Assembly (NCBI GenBank): GCA_025455535.1
Contig: JALOMM010000230.1
Coordinates: forward strand, 1-5,339
DNA length: 5,339 bases
Origin: Bacteroidales bacterium
Lineage (GTDB): Bacteria > Bacteroidota > Bacteroidia > Bacteroidales > VadinHA17
Direction: 5' to 3'
Part shown: piece after piece, positions 1 through 5,339 of the stretch
How the letters are laid out: every line of letters starts with the position of its first letter
Numbering within the stretch: the stretch's first letter is position 1
Made by a program: the position numbers and the translations under genes
The notes under the pieces: model-generated
What the model saw: the letters and a program-made list of their open reading frames with translations, nothing else
Told to the model about the DNA's origin: nothing
Database searches by the model: none

Positions 1-551
1 GGTGACAGCACCTGGATGCTTGAGAAGCCAGTCTCGCTGAGGCCGCTGCTGCTTCCCTTTGTTGTTATCTCCTCCTTTGTGGCAACATTACGCCATCCGC
101 ACATCCTTCCGTTCTTATCGACAAGGAGGAATCTTGTGCCGGGCCGTTGCCTTGTTGCAAGCGTGGCCAGGGCCCCTGATTCCACGTGCCTGTTGTACAT
201 GTCACTGAGGTCCAGGTCAGTGAATATGTCAACGCTGTAACAGACGAAAGGCTCATCAGTAAAGAAGGGTCGTGCCTTAAGCAGTCCTCCTGCAGTGTCA
301 AGCAGCTCACCGGTCTCATCCGAGACGGTTATTTTAAAACCATCGTTGCGGAGCTTCTCTATCTCCTCCATCATGAGTGAAGGATGATGATGAATGTTTA
401 CGATGATGTCATCAAACCCCGATGATGCAAGTTTCTCACAAGCCAGTCTCAGAGCACTTTTTCCGCTTATCTCCACGAGTGCCTTGGGCCTCTCCCTGCT
501 TAACTCTCCCAGACGCGTTCCGAGTCCGGCTGCGAAGATCATCGCTTTCAT
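1..551 (-). CDS. murU: MurU-type sugar-1-phosphate nucleotidyltransferase (partial, 3' end outside window)
   Basis: About 183 codons are visible; the C-terminus lies beyond base 1. The protein begins MKAMIFAAGLGTRL, followed by RPKAL at residues 21-25. This is the GxGTR...PK signature of nucleoside-triphosphate-transferase (GT-A-like) enzymes that join a sugar 1-phosphate to a nucleotide. The segment ELLDTAGGL (82-90) matches the LL-TAGG motif of the MurU subgroup. SVDIFTDLDL (106-115) occupies the metal-binding Asp position (D108), where relatives usually have N-[GV]-D-I. The known MurU reaction is MurNAc-1-P + UTP to UDP-MurNAc in the cell-wall salvage shortcut. The gene starts 5 bases after the upstream kinase stop, and amgK-murU pairing is a known arrangement, so MurNAc-1-P is the favoured substrate. 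GlcNAc-1-P or another hexose-1-P cannot be excluded by motif. The start at 551 is preferred over the internal ATG at 542 because MKAMIFAAG is the usual beginning in this family. Confidence 0.85.
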   Translation of the reverse strand, partial: MKAMIFAAGLGTRLGELSRERPKALVEISGKSALRLACEKLASSGFDDIIVNIHHHPSLMMEEIEKLRNDGFKITVSDETGELLDTAGGLLKARPFFTDEPFVCYSVDIFTDLDLSDMYNRHVESGALATLATRQRPGTRFLLVDKNGRMCGWRNVATKEEITTKGSSSGLSETGFSSIQVLS

Positions 552-559
552 AAGCCTCA
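552..559 (-). promoter_or_regulatory. Kinase stop / murU start junction with weak SD-like GAGG
   Basis: Read on the minus strand, the kinase stop TGA (559-557) is followed by GGCTT and then the ATG at 551. The GAGG at 558-555 overlaps the stop codon and is only 3 bases from that ATG, but 12 bases from the in-frame ATG at 542. Spacing is therefore poor for either start. Translational coupling to the kinase gene is a plausible alternative. Confidence 0.3.
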
Positions 560-1969
560 GAGCTCCCTGTGACTTAAAGTTACCGTTACTCCCGGCATCG
601 CCGTAAGCATCGCCGCGACCCTTCCGGCACACCACACCGAACGGTGCCTTCCGCCCACGCACCCGAAGGCGATATTTATTTCAGATACCCCTTTGCCACG
701 TATCATCGGCAACGAGTTGCGAATTATGCTTACACAATCACCTGCAAAAGCAATAGCCTCCTCATCGTTGCCGAAGAATTCCGCCAGTTCATGATCATTG
801 CCGGTGAGATCAACCAGGTCAGGCATTGTGGCAGGGTTACGCAGACCGCGACAGTCGAAGACAAAGCCTCCGCCGTTGTCATATGTAAGAGTCTTTCCCC
901 TGACGTAGGAGAAGCTTTCGATGTTAATCTTTAACAGGTTCTGATAATGTGCAAGGATCCGGTATTTTCTCTGGGCCGGTACAGCTGCAGAGGCTTTCTT
1001 CAGCTCAGGGAGGTCTATTTCAACCTGCTCACCTGCCAGCAGATCATTCATGAGCTCGACGGCAGGGACGATGCTTTCAGTAAAGGTAGGCTTGTTCTCA
1101 TGGAGCCCCCTGTAACCGAAGGCCCCGAGTGCCTGCATCAGCCTTACAAGAGTGAAGGCACCGGAGTATTTTGCCAGCGATGACCTGGATCTTCCGGTCG
1201 CCGCGGCAAAGAGATCAAGGTGACGCTCAAGAGTCTTCCTTCGTATGTTCTCAGGTATATAAGCCTTGGCATCATATATGAGTGAGGCTATATCATACTG
1301 CGGCGCCCCGAGCCGCCCTCCCTGGTAATCAATATACCAGGGCTTGCCATCCCTGATCATTATATTGGCTGTCTGGAAATCACGGAACAGGAAATATTCC
1401 TGGCCTGCCTCAAGGAGGAAGAGGGTAAGTGCCTCAAAATCGCGCTCCAGCCTGGTCTCGTTGAAAGGAGCGGCTATAAGTTTAAGGAACATGTACTTGT
1501 AATAGTTCAGGTCCCATACGATGCTCTGTCTGTCAAAACTGCGGTGCGGATAACACAGGGCAAGGTCAAGGCCTTTGATCCCTTCGGTCTGTATACGTAC
1601 CAGGTCAGAGGCAATATTAAGGAACAGAGCCTCCGTTTCTTCATTGAACCTCTCCTCATCAGACCGCTGAGCCAGCCATGTAAAAAGATTGGTGTCACCA
1701 AGGTCTTCAAGGAAGTAGACTTTTTCATCCGGATAATATACATATATCTCAGGCACTGAGAGCCCTTTAGACCTGAAATGATTGGTAAAACCGACAAAAG
1801 CATCATTCTCTTCCCGTCCCGGGTTAAATGCACCAATAACATGCTCTCCCCGGCTATGAAGCCTGAAATATATTCTGTCAGATCCTGACCGCGGCAGCCG
1901 GGTAATTGTCTCAGGCGCGGTGCCACTCCATTTCTGGAAGGCTCTCTCAACCGTTGTCCTTACATCCAT
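557..1969 (-). CDS. amgK: AmgK-type amino-sugar (MurNAc/GlcNAc) kinase fused to a RapZ C-terminal domain
   Basis: This is a complete 470-residue cytoplasmic protein with two domains. Residues about 1-325 are an aminoglycoside-phosphotransferase-fold kinase of the AmgK group: a nucleotide-binding loop GSDRIYFRL (29-37), a catalytic loop FRDFQTAN with Asp197 and Asn202, and the metal-binding segment YIDYQGG with Asp214, followed by GAPQYDIASLIYDAKA. Known AmgK enzymes phosphorylate the anomeric hydroxyl of MurNAc or GlcNAc with ATP. Residues about 347-470 match the C-terminal domain of RapZ, with INIESFSY (348-355), FVFDCRGLRNP (369-379), LTG (388-390), GCVGGRHRSV (436-445) and a terminal SHREL. 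In E. coli RapZ this domain binds GlcN6P and small RNAs. The RapZ N-terminal P-loop kinase is absent, its place taken by the sugar kinase. The start ATG lies 1 base after the upstream nagX-like stop (TGA-A-ATG), implying coupled translation; no SD is visible. The kinase fold is certain, but exact substrate and the role of the RapZ part are inferred. The symbol covers the kinase half only. Confidence 0.88.
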   Translation of the reverse strand: MDVRTTVERAFQKWSGTAPETITRLPRSGSDRIYFRLHSRGEHVIGAFNPGREENDAFVGFTNHFRSKGLSVPEIYVYYPDEKVYFLEDLGDTNLFTWLAQRSDEERFNEETEALFLNIASDLVRIQTEGIKGLDLALCYPHRSFDRQSIVWDLNYYKYMFLKLIAAPFNETRLERDFEALTLFLLEAGQEYFLFRDFQTANIMIRDGKPWYIDYQGGRLGAPQYDIASLIYDAKAYIPENIRRKTLERHLDLFAAATGRSRSSLAKYSGAFTLVRLMQALGAFGYRGLHENKPTFTESIVPAVELMNDLLAGEQVEIDLPELKKASAAVPAQRKYRILAHYQNLLKINIESFSYVRGKTLTYDNGGGFVFDCRGLRNPATMPDLVDLTGNDHELAEFFGNDEEAIAFAGDCVSIIRNSLPMIRGKGVSEINIAFGCVGGRHRSVWCAGRVAAMLTAMPGVTVTLSHREL

Positions 1970-1970
1970 T

Positions 1971-3107
1971 TCAGAACCGGATATTTATTTTCTTACGGTA
2001 CAGTATGTATCCGAATGCCCAGATAAACATAACCTGCATTATTGCAAACATAAGGCTGGCAATCTTCTGCTCCTCGAACAGCGGGCTGCATATGTTGCTG
2101 CATATGTTGGTGAAGATCCATTTGTACAATGTCATCTCCCCTATCTTGACGGCAAGCATGGTCTTTGTCCAGATACCGGCAAGGAGATATGTAAAGAGCG
2201 GGTTGGTTCCGAAGGTATTGAAGAATCCCGTCCATCCTCTAAGCCCCCAAATATCGACAATCATAAAGAGCAGGGCCAGCAGCATCATTCCTATCCCACC
2301 CGCATATAAAACATATGAGCTTGTCCATAACGGCTTGTTGATAGGGAAGACCTCTCCCCATAGCAGTCCGGCTCCTGTAAGCAATGCGCCTGCCAGGGCA
2401 AGCCAGCCTACTGTCTTCCATGAATTGCCGAAGTTGCCAATAATTGTTCCGGCCATAAAACCAAGCAGCACAGTACCAACCGCTGGAATTGTGCTTAGAA
2501 GCCCTTCGGGATCAAAAGGCAACCCGAAGCCCTTGTACAGATGATTCTCTCCTACAAGGGCCTTGTCTACGGTCAGTGCCAGGTTACCTTCAAGAGAGTA
2601 AGGATCGGTTCCTCCGAAGAAATACAACAATGCCCAGTAGCCCAGAAGGATGATAGCGGTGGTGATCCAGATATAGTTGCGCTTGACAAGAAGGATGGTG
2701 ATGGCGCCAAGCCCGTATGCAAGCGCTATCCTCTGCAGCACTCCCAGTATGCGCAGATTGTTGTAGTCACGATCAATAAAGTGGGGGAAGATGTTAAGGA
2801 AGAGTCCCGCAACAAAGATCAGTGCTACCCTCCTCAGTATCCTGAACAGCGACGGGGCAGAAAACTCAAAATTATACTTCTTCAGTGAATAAAACATTGC
2901 CACACCTGCTATGAAAAGGAAGGAAGGAAAGACAAGATCTGTCGGTGTACAACCATGCCATGATGCATGCCTGAGAGGAGCATATACATGACTCCAGGTA
3001 CCCGGGGTATTGACAATGATCATGAACGCCACCGTCATACCCCTGTAAACATCAAGAGACATCAGTCTTGCTGACTGACCCTTTGCGGAACTTTTTGAAC
3101 CTGCCAT
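1971..3107 (-). CDS. nagX: NagX/HGSNAT-like multipass membrane acyltransferase-family protein (DUF5009/COG4299)
   Basis: This is a complete 378-residue inner-membrane protein with about ten hydrophobic segments, roughly at residues 21-36, 58-75, 93-107, 121-141, 145-164, 203-224, 232-255, 263-286, 295-313 and 349-370. Family signatures are visible: RLMSLDVYRGM (14-24), HASWHGCTPTDLVFPSFLF (47-65), RILGVLQRIALAY (119-131), DPEGLLSTIPAVGT (199-212) and INKPLWTSSYVLY (256-268). His47 aligns by eye with the catalytic His of human HGSNAT (HAPWNG motif), which transfers acetyl from acetyl-CoA across the membrane to a glucosamine amine. Bacterial NagX proteins occur in GlcNAc or chitin catabolic loci, where their activity is not firmly settled. 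First gene of the operon, with the kinase starting 1 base after its stop. The start at 3107 gives a polar, basic 15-residue tail; Met16 is an alternative start. No SD is seen, only an A-rich leader. A 4-residue tandem duplication lies at 335-342. Confidence 0.85.
   Translation of the reverse strand: MAGSKSSAKGQSARLMSLDVYRGMTVAFMIIVNTPGTWSHVYAPLRHASWHGCTPTDLVFPSFLFIAGVAMFYSLKKYNFEFSAPSLFRILRRVALIFVAGLFLNIFPHFIDRDYNNLRILGVLQRIALAYGLGAITILLVKRNYIWITTAIILLGYWALLYFFGGTDPYSLEGNLALTVDKALVGENHLYKGFGLPFDPEGLLSTIPAVGTVLLGFMAGTIIGNFGNSWKTVGWLALAGALLTGAGLLWGEVFPINKPLWTSSYVLYAGGIGMMLLALLFMIVDIWGLRGWTGFFNTFGTNPLFTYLLAGIWTKTMLAVKIGEMTLYKWIFTNICSNICSPLFEEQKIASLMFAIMQVMFIWAFGYILYRKKINIRF
2085..2108. repeat. 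Perfect 12-bp tandem duplication inside nagX
   Basis: The unit gctgcatatgtt occurs twice back to back (2085-2096 and 2097-2108). On the minus strand it encodes Asn-Ile-Cys-Ser twice, in a loop just before the last hydrophobic segment of the NagX-like protein. The insertion keeps frame and looks like a recent local duplication. Confidence 0.85.
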
Positions 3108-3126
3108 AGTCTGTTTATTAACTTCG

Positions 3127-3156
3127 TAAAAATAGCAATTTGAAACTAATCATAAA
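3127..3156 (-). promoter_or_regulatory. Candidate Bacteroidota-type promoter for the nagX-kinase-murU operon
   Basis: On the minus strand TATTTTTA (3134-3127) matches the Bacteroidota -7 consensus TAnnTTTG except for the last base. TTTA (3156-3153), 18 bases upstream, is a one-mismatch version of the -33 TTTG/TTG element. The -7 box ends 19 bases before the nagX ATG, giving a very short leader. Sequence match only. Confidence 0.35.
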
Positions 3157-3186
3157 GGAAAAAGAATTAAGAAAAGTGCTATTTTT
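3128..3186. repeat. 9-bp inverted repeat spanning the two -7-like boxes
   Basis: The arm aaaaatagc at 3128-3136 is the exact reverse complement of gctattttt at 3178-3186; 41 bases separate the arms. Each arm contains most of one of the two candidate -7 boxes, so the symmetry may simply reflect two similar promoters facing apart. It could also be a two-site operator. The spacing is too long for an intrinsic terminator. Confidence 0.5.
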
Positions 3187-3187
3187 G
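3180..3187 (+). promoter_or_regulatory. Candidate -7 element of the nagZ-like gene
   Basis: TATTTTTG is a full match to the Bacteroidota TAnnTTTG consensus and ends 24 bases before the nagZ-like ATG. No TTTG lies at the expected distance of about 19-21 bases upstream (the nearest is at 3139-3142, 37 bases away). The promoter would therefore be incomplete, or would need an activator. Confidence 0.35.
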
Positions 3188-3211
3188 GTTGCTATCTAAA
3201 GCCCTCATCCT

Positions 3212-5339
3212 ATGAAAAAATCACTTCTTCTGTTGCTGCTGGCAACCTTGCTGATTACTAAACCCATGCTAACCCATGCAGCCGGAGAAAATCCTCTGCC
3301 GTGGCTAAGCTACCTCAATGACAGAAGAGTTGACAGCTTACTTAATACACTTACTGTCAGGGAAATGATTGCGCAGATTATCTGGGTGCCGGCATGGGCA
3401 GGGACAAAAAACGATAATTACACAGAAGTGGAAGAGCTGGTAAAGAAATATGGAATCGGGGGAGTGATCTTTTTTGAGGGGGAACTCGACCGGCAGGTTG
3501 ATTTCACAAAGCGTATCAGTTCAGTATCGAAGCTGCCGCTCATTTTTGTGATGGATGCTGAATGGGGAACAGGTATGAGACTTAAGGAGGTTGAGGATTT
3601 TCCGTATCAGATGACACTCGGTGCCGTACAAAATGATTCCCTAATTTACCTGATGGGAGCTGCAGTTGCCAGGCAATGCCGGGAAATCGGGATTAACCTG
3701 AACCTTGCTCCTGTGGCTGATGTAAATAATAACCCTCTTAATCCGGTGATCGGCTACCGCTCATTCGGCGAGGATCCGGAAAAGGTGGCCAGGAAGGCGG
3801 TGATGTACATGAAAGGTATGCAGGACAACGGTATCATAGCATGTGCCAAGCATTTTCCAGGCCACGGCGATACCGATATTGATTCACATACGGGGCTCCC
3901 GGTAATCAGGGGAAGCCGTGAGAGATTTGACACGGTTGAACTGGTTCCTTTCTACCGTCTTGCCGAAGAGGGCATAGGAGCCGTAATGTCTGCTCACATA
4001 AATGTGCCCGATATTGATCCGACTCCAAACCTTCCTTCTACCTTCTCAAGGAAGGTGATAACGGAAATACTTAAGAATGAGGCAGGATTCAAGGGCCTGG
4101 TTGTCACTGACGCCATGAATATGGCCGGGGCGACGATGACCTACCCGGCAGGTATTGCTGAGGCAGAAGCCATCAAAGCCGGGAATGACATCATCGAGTA
4201 TGCTCCAGATCCGGTAAAAGCAATAGATGAAATTGCATCAAGAATAGAAAAAGGAGAACTGTCAGTAGATGAGATCCGGTCAAGATGCCGTAAGCTGATT
4301 GCAGTAAAGGTATGGTTATCAGATGATAAGCATAGAGAATACGGGAAAGGCAGCAAAGATTACAGTGAAGCTTCGGCACATCCTGCCCTGATCAGGGATC
4401 TATATGCCGGGGCAATGACCCTTATTGAAAACAATAATAATCTCATACCTATAGGACGCCTCGACAAGTTGCGCATTGCAACAGTGGCTGTCAACCGGCT
4501 TGCCCCTGCAGAATTCCAGAAAATGACAGACAGGTACACAAATGCAGACCATTTCTTCATTGATCCGGCCAATGAACAGTCTGCAGAATATGTCATGTCA
4601 AAACTCAAGGATTATGATATTGTGATTGCCGGCATATGCGGGCCTGACCAGCGGATGTCATCCACATCCTGGGTAAACCCCGCCCTTAAGGCCGTATATA
4701 ACCGGCTCGCAGCGATGGAGAGATCGGCAATAATATGGTTTGGAAATCCCTACGGGCTTGCGAAGCTTGATTTGGAAACCAGGCCTTCAGCCCTGCTTGT
4801 GGCATACCAGAATAACAACTATACACAGCAGGTCGCGGTTCAGGTCATTTTCGGCGCCCTGGGTGCATCGGGAAGGCTGCCTGTGACAATCAATGAAACT
4901 TACCCCGAAGGGATGGGTATCAAGACACCGGGAAACCTCAGGCTGCAGTACGGATTTCCTGAGAATGCAGGTATCTCATCTGTCTCGCTCACCAGCAAGA
5001 TAGATTCAATTGTCAGGGCAGGGATAGATTCAATCGCATTTCCGGGATGTCAGGTGCTCATAGCCAGAAAAGGAATTGTTGTCTTCAATAAATGTTACGG
5101 GTTTCACTTCTATGACAGCACTGAGGCGGTCACTGAATCTGATCTGTGGGATCTTGCCTCCGTGACCAAGGTGTCAGCAGGAACGGCATCACTGATGCTG
5201 CTCGATTCCCGCGGACTATTTGATCCTGACAAGACCCTTGGCTATTACCTCCCCTGGTACAGGCACTCTGACAAGGGAGATATGCTTATGCGTGAGATGC
5301 TTGCACATCAGTCAGGGCTGATAGCCTTTATCCCCTTCT
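3212..5339 (+). CDS. nagZ: Exported NagZ-type GH3 beta-N-acetylglucosaminidase fused to a serine hydrolase (partial, 3' end outside window)
   Basis: The frame is open for 709 codons to the window edge. Residues 1-23 form a signal peptide (MKK, a Leu-rich core, likely cleavage after THA); there is no lipobox Cys, so a soluble periplasmic enzyme is expected. Residues about 45-370 are a GH3 TIM barrel with the NagZ loop KHFPGHGDTDIDSHTGLP (213-230). This supplies the Asp-His acid/base pair (Asp224, His226). VVTDAMNM (297-304) carries the nucleophile Asp300. Residues about 395-585 resemble the second GH3 alpha/beta domain (AMTLIENNNNLIPI, FGALGASGRLPVTI). From about 590 a beta-lactamase/penicillin-binding-like domain begins, with Ser650-Val-Thr-Lys653 as the SxxK motif and HQSGL at 699-703; later motifs lie outside. 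NagZ releases GlcNAc from GlcNAc-(anhydro)MurNAc fragments. The hydrolase may act on peptide or ester substituents, but this is inferred. Transcribed divergently from the salvage operon. From this family I would expect roughly 300 more residues. Confidence 0.92.
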   Translation, partial: MKKSLLLLLLATLLITKPMLTHAAGENPLPWLSYLNDRRVDSLLNTLTVREMIAQIIWVPAWAGTKNDNYTEVEELVKKYGIGGVIFFEGELDRQVDFTKRISSVSKLPLIFVMDAEWGTGMRLKEVEDFPYQMTLGAVQNDSLIYLMGAAVARQCREIGINLNLAPVADVNNNPLNPVIGYRSFGEDPEKVARKAVMYMKGMQDNGIIACAKHFPGHGDTDIDSHTGLPVIRGSRERFDTVELVPFYRLAEEGIGAVMSAHINVPDIDPTPNLPSTFSRKVITEILKNEAGFKGLVVTDAMNMAGATMTYPAGIAEAEAIKAGNDIIEYAPDPVKAIDEIASRIEKGELSVDEIRSRCRKLIAVKVWLSDDKHREYGKGSKDYSEASAHPALIRDLYAGAMTLIENNNNLIPIGRLDKLRIATVAVNRLAPAEFQKMTDRYTNADHFFIDPANEQSAEYVMSKLKDYDIVIAGICGPDQRMSSTSWVNPALKAVYNRLAAMERSAIIWFGNPYGLAKLDLETRPSALLVAYQNNNYTQQVAVQVIFGALGASGRLPVTINETYPEGMGIKTPGNLRLQYGFPENAGISSVSLTSKIDSIVRAGIDSIAFPGCQVLIARKGIVVFNKCYGFHFYDSTEAVTESDLWDLASVTKVSAGTASLMLLDSRGLFDPDKTLGYYLPWYRHSDKGDMLMREMLAHQSGLIAFIPF
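3261..3280 (+). repeat. Imperfect 10-bp tandem repeat in the signal-peptide region of nagZ
   Basis: aacccatgct (3261-3270) is followed directly by aacccatgca (3271-3280), 9 of 10 bases identical. It encodes the end of the signal peptide (KPMLTHA region). The unit is not a multiple of three, so gain or loss of one copy would shift the reading frame. Confidence 0.7.

Larger units (their letters stand above)
3108..3211. promoter_or_regulatory. Divergent intergenic promoter region
   Basis: These 104 AT-rich bases separate the divergent starts of the nagX-like gene (minus) and the nagZ-like gene (plus), so both promoters must lie here or within the coding regions. I see no ribosome binding site with convincing AGGAGG character before either ATG, which fits Bacteroidota. 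Two -7-like elements lie near the two ends of the spacer in mirror-image arrangement (separate entries). No transcription factor site of a recognised family was identified. Confidence 0.7.

Noticed and set aside
644..1183. Plus-strand small frames opposite the RapZ-like and kinase regions
   Set aside because: They are complementary-strand shadows of a conserved coding region and look like no known protein.
1507..1950. 147-codon minus-strand frame overlapping the kinase gene
   Set aside because: It is an alternative frame inside the kinase N-terminal domain; the kinase frame carries all the conserved residues.
1915..1975. Possible frameshift or gene break at the nagX/kinase junction
   Set aside because: The stop of one protein and the start of the next are 1 base apart, but each protein has family-typical ends and they belong to unrelated families, so this is normal tight operon packing.
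1906..2544. Long plus-strand open frame (212 codons) opposite the nagX-like and kinase genes
   Set aside because: It is antisense to two well-supported genes with clear family motifs, has a Pro/Ser/Ile-rich composition without recognisable motifs, and spans a gene junction. It is a shadow frame.
3128..3186. Inverted repeat as an intrinsic terminator or attenuator hairpin
   Set aside because: The arms are AT-rich, only 9 bp long and 41 bases apart, and lie between two divergent starts where no transcript needs to end.
4141..4608. Minus-strand small frames opposite the GH3 gene
   Set aside because: They lie antisense within the intact 709-codon glycosidase frame and show no motifs or plausible start context.

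Overview
The window looks like bacterial chromosome from the Bacteroidota, probably a Bacteroidales-type organism. The reasons are the gene architectures (a sugar kinase fused to a RapZ C-terminal domain, and an exported NagZ-type GH3 fused to a serine hydrolase), start codons without clear Shine-Dalgarno sequences, and sequences resembling the Bacteroidota -7 consensus TAnnTTTG upstream of both divergent transcription units. Coding density is very high. I see no RNA genes, mobile elements or CRISPR arrays.

Layout: a three-gene minus-strand operon runs leftwards from about 3107 to beyond the left edge. In transcription order it holds (1) a NagX/HGSNAT-like multipass membrane protein (3107-1971), (2) an AmgK-type amino-sugar kinase fused to a RapZ C-terminal domain (1969-557), and (3) a MurU-type sugar-phosphate nucleotidyltransferase (551 to beyond base 1, 3' end missing). 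The gaps between these genes are 1 and 5 bases, so they are almost certainly co-transcribed. A 104-base intergenic region (3108-3211) separates this operon from a divergent plus-strand gene. That gene (3212 to beyond the right edge) encodes an exported NagZ-type beta-N-acetylglucosaminidase that continues into a beta-lactamase-family serine hydrolase domain, cut by the window end.

Together the genes read as a peptidoglycan (muropeptide) salvage locus. The exported GH3 enzyme would release GlcNAc from wall fragments. The membrane protein may handle or acetylate amino sugars at the inner membrane. The kinase would make an amino-sugar 1-phosphate (MurNAc-1-P and/or GlcNAc-1-P), and the nucleotidyltransferase would convert it to the UDP-sugar, bypassing the GlcN6P/MurA-MurB route. 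The most unusual element is the kinase-RapZ fusion. The RapZ C-terminal domain is the amino-sugar-phosphate-sensing and RNA-binding part of the E. coli regulator of GlmS, and here it is attached to a catalytic salvage kinase. This fusion appears to be a lineage trait of Bacteroidota, not unique to this genome, but its function is, as far as I know, poorly characterised. Functional assignments rest on motifs read by eye; no database search was possible.
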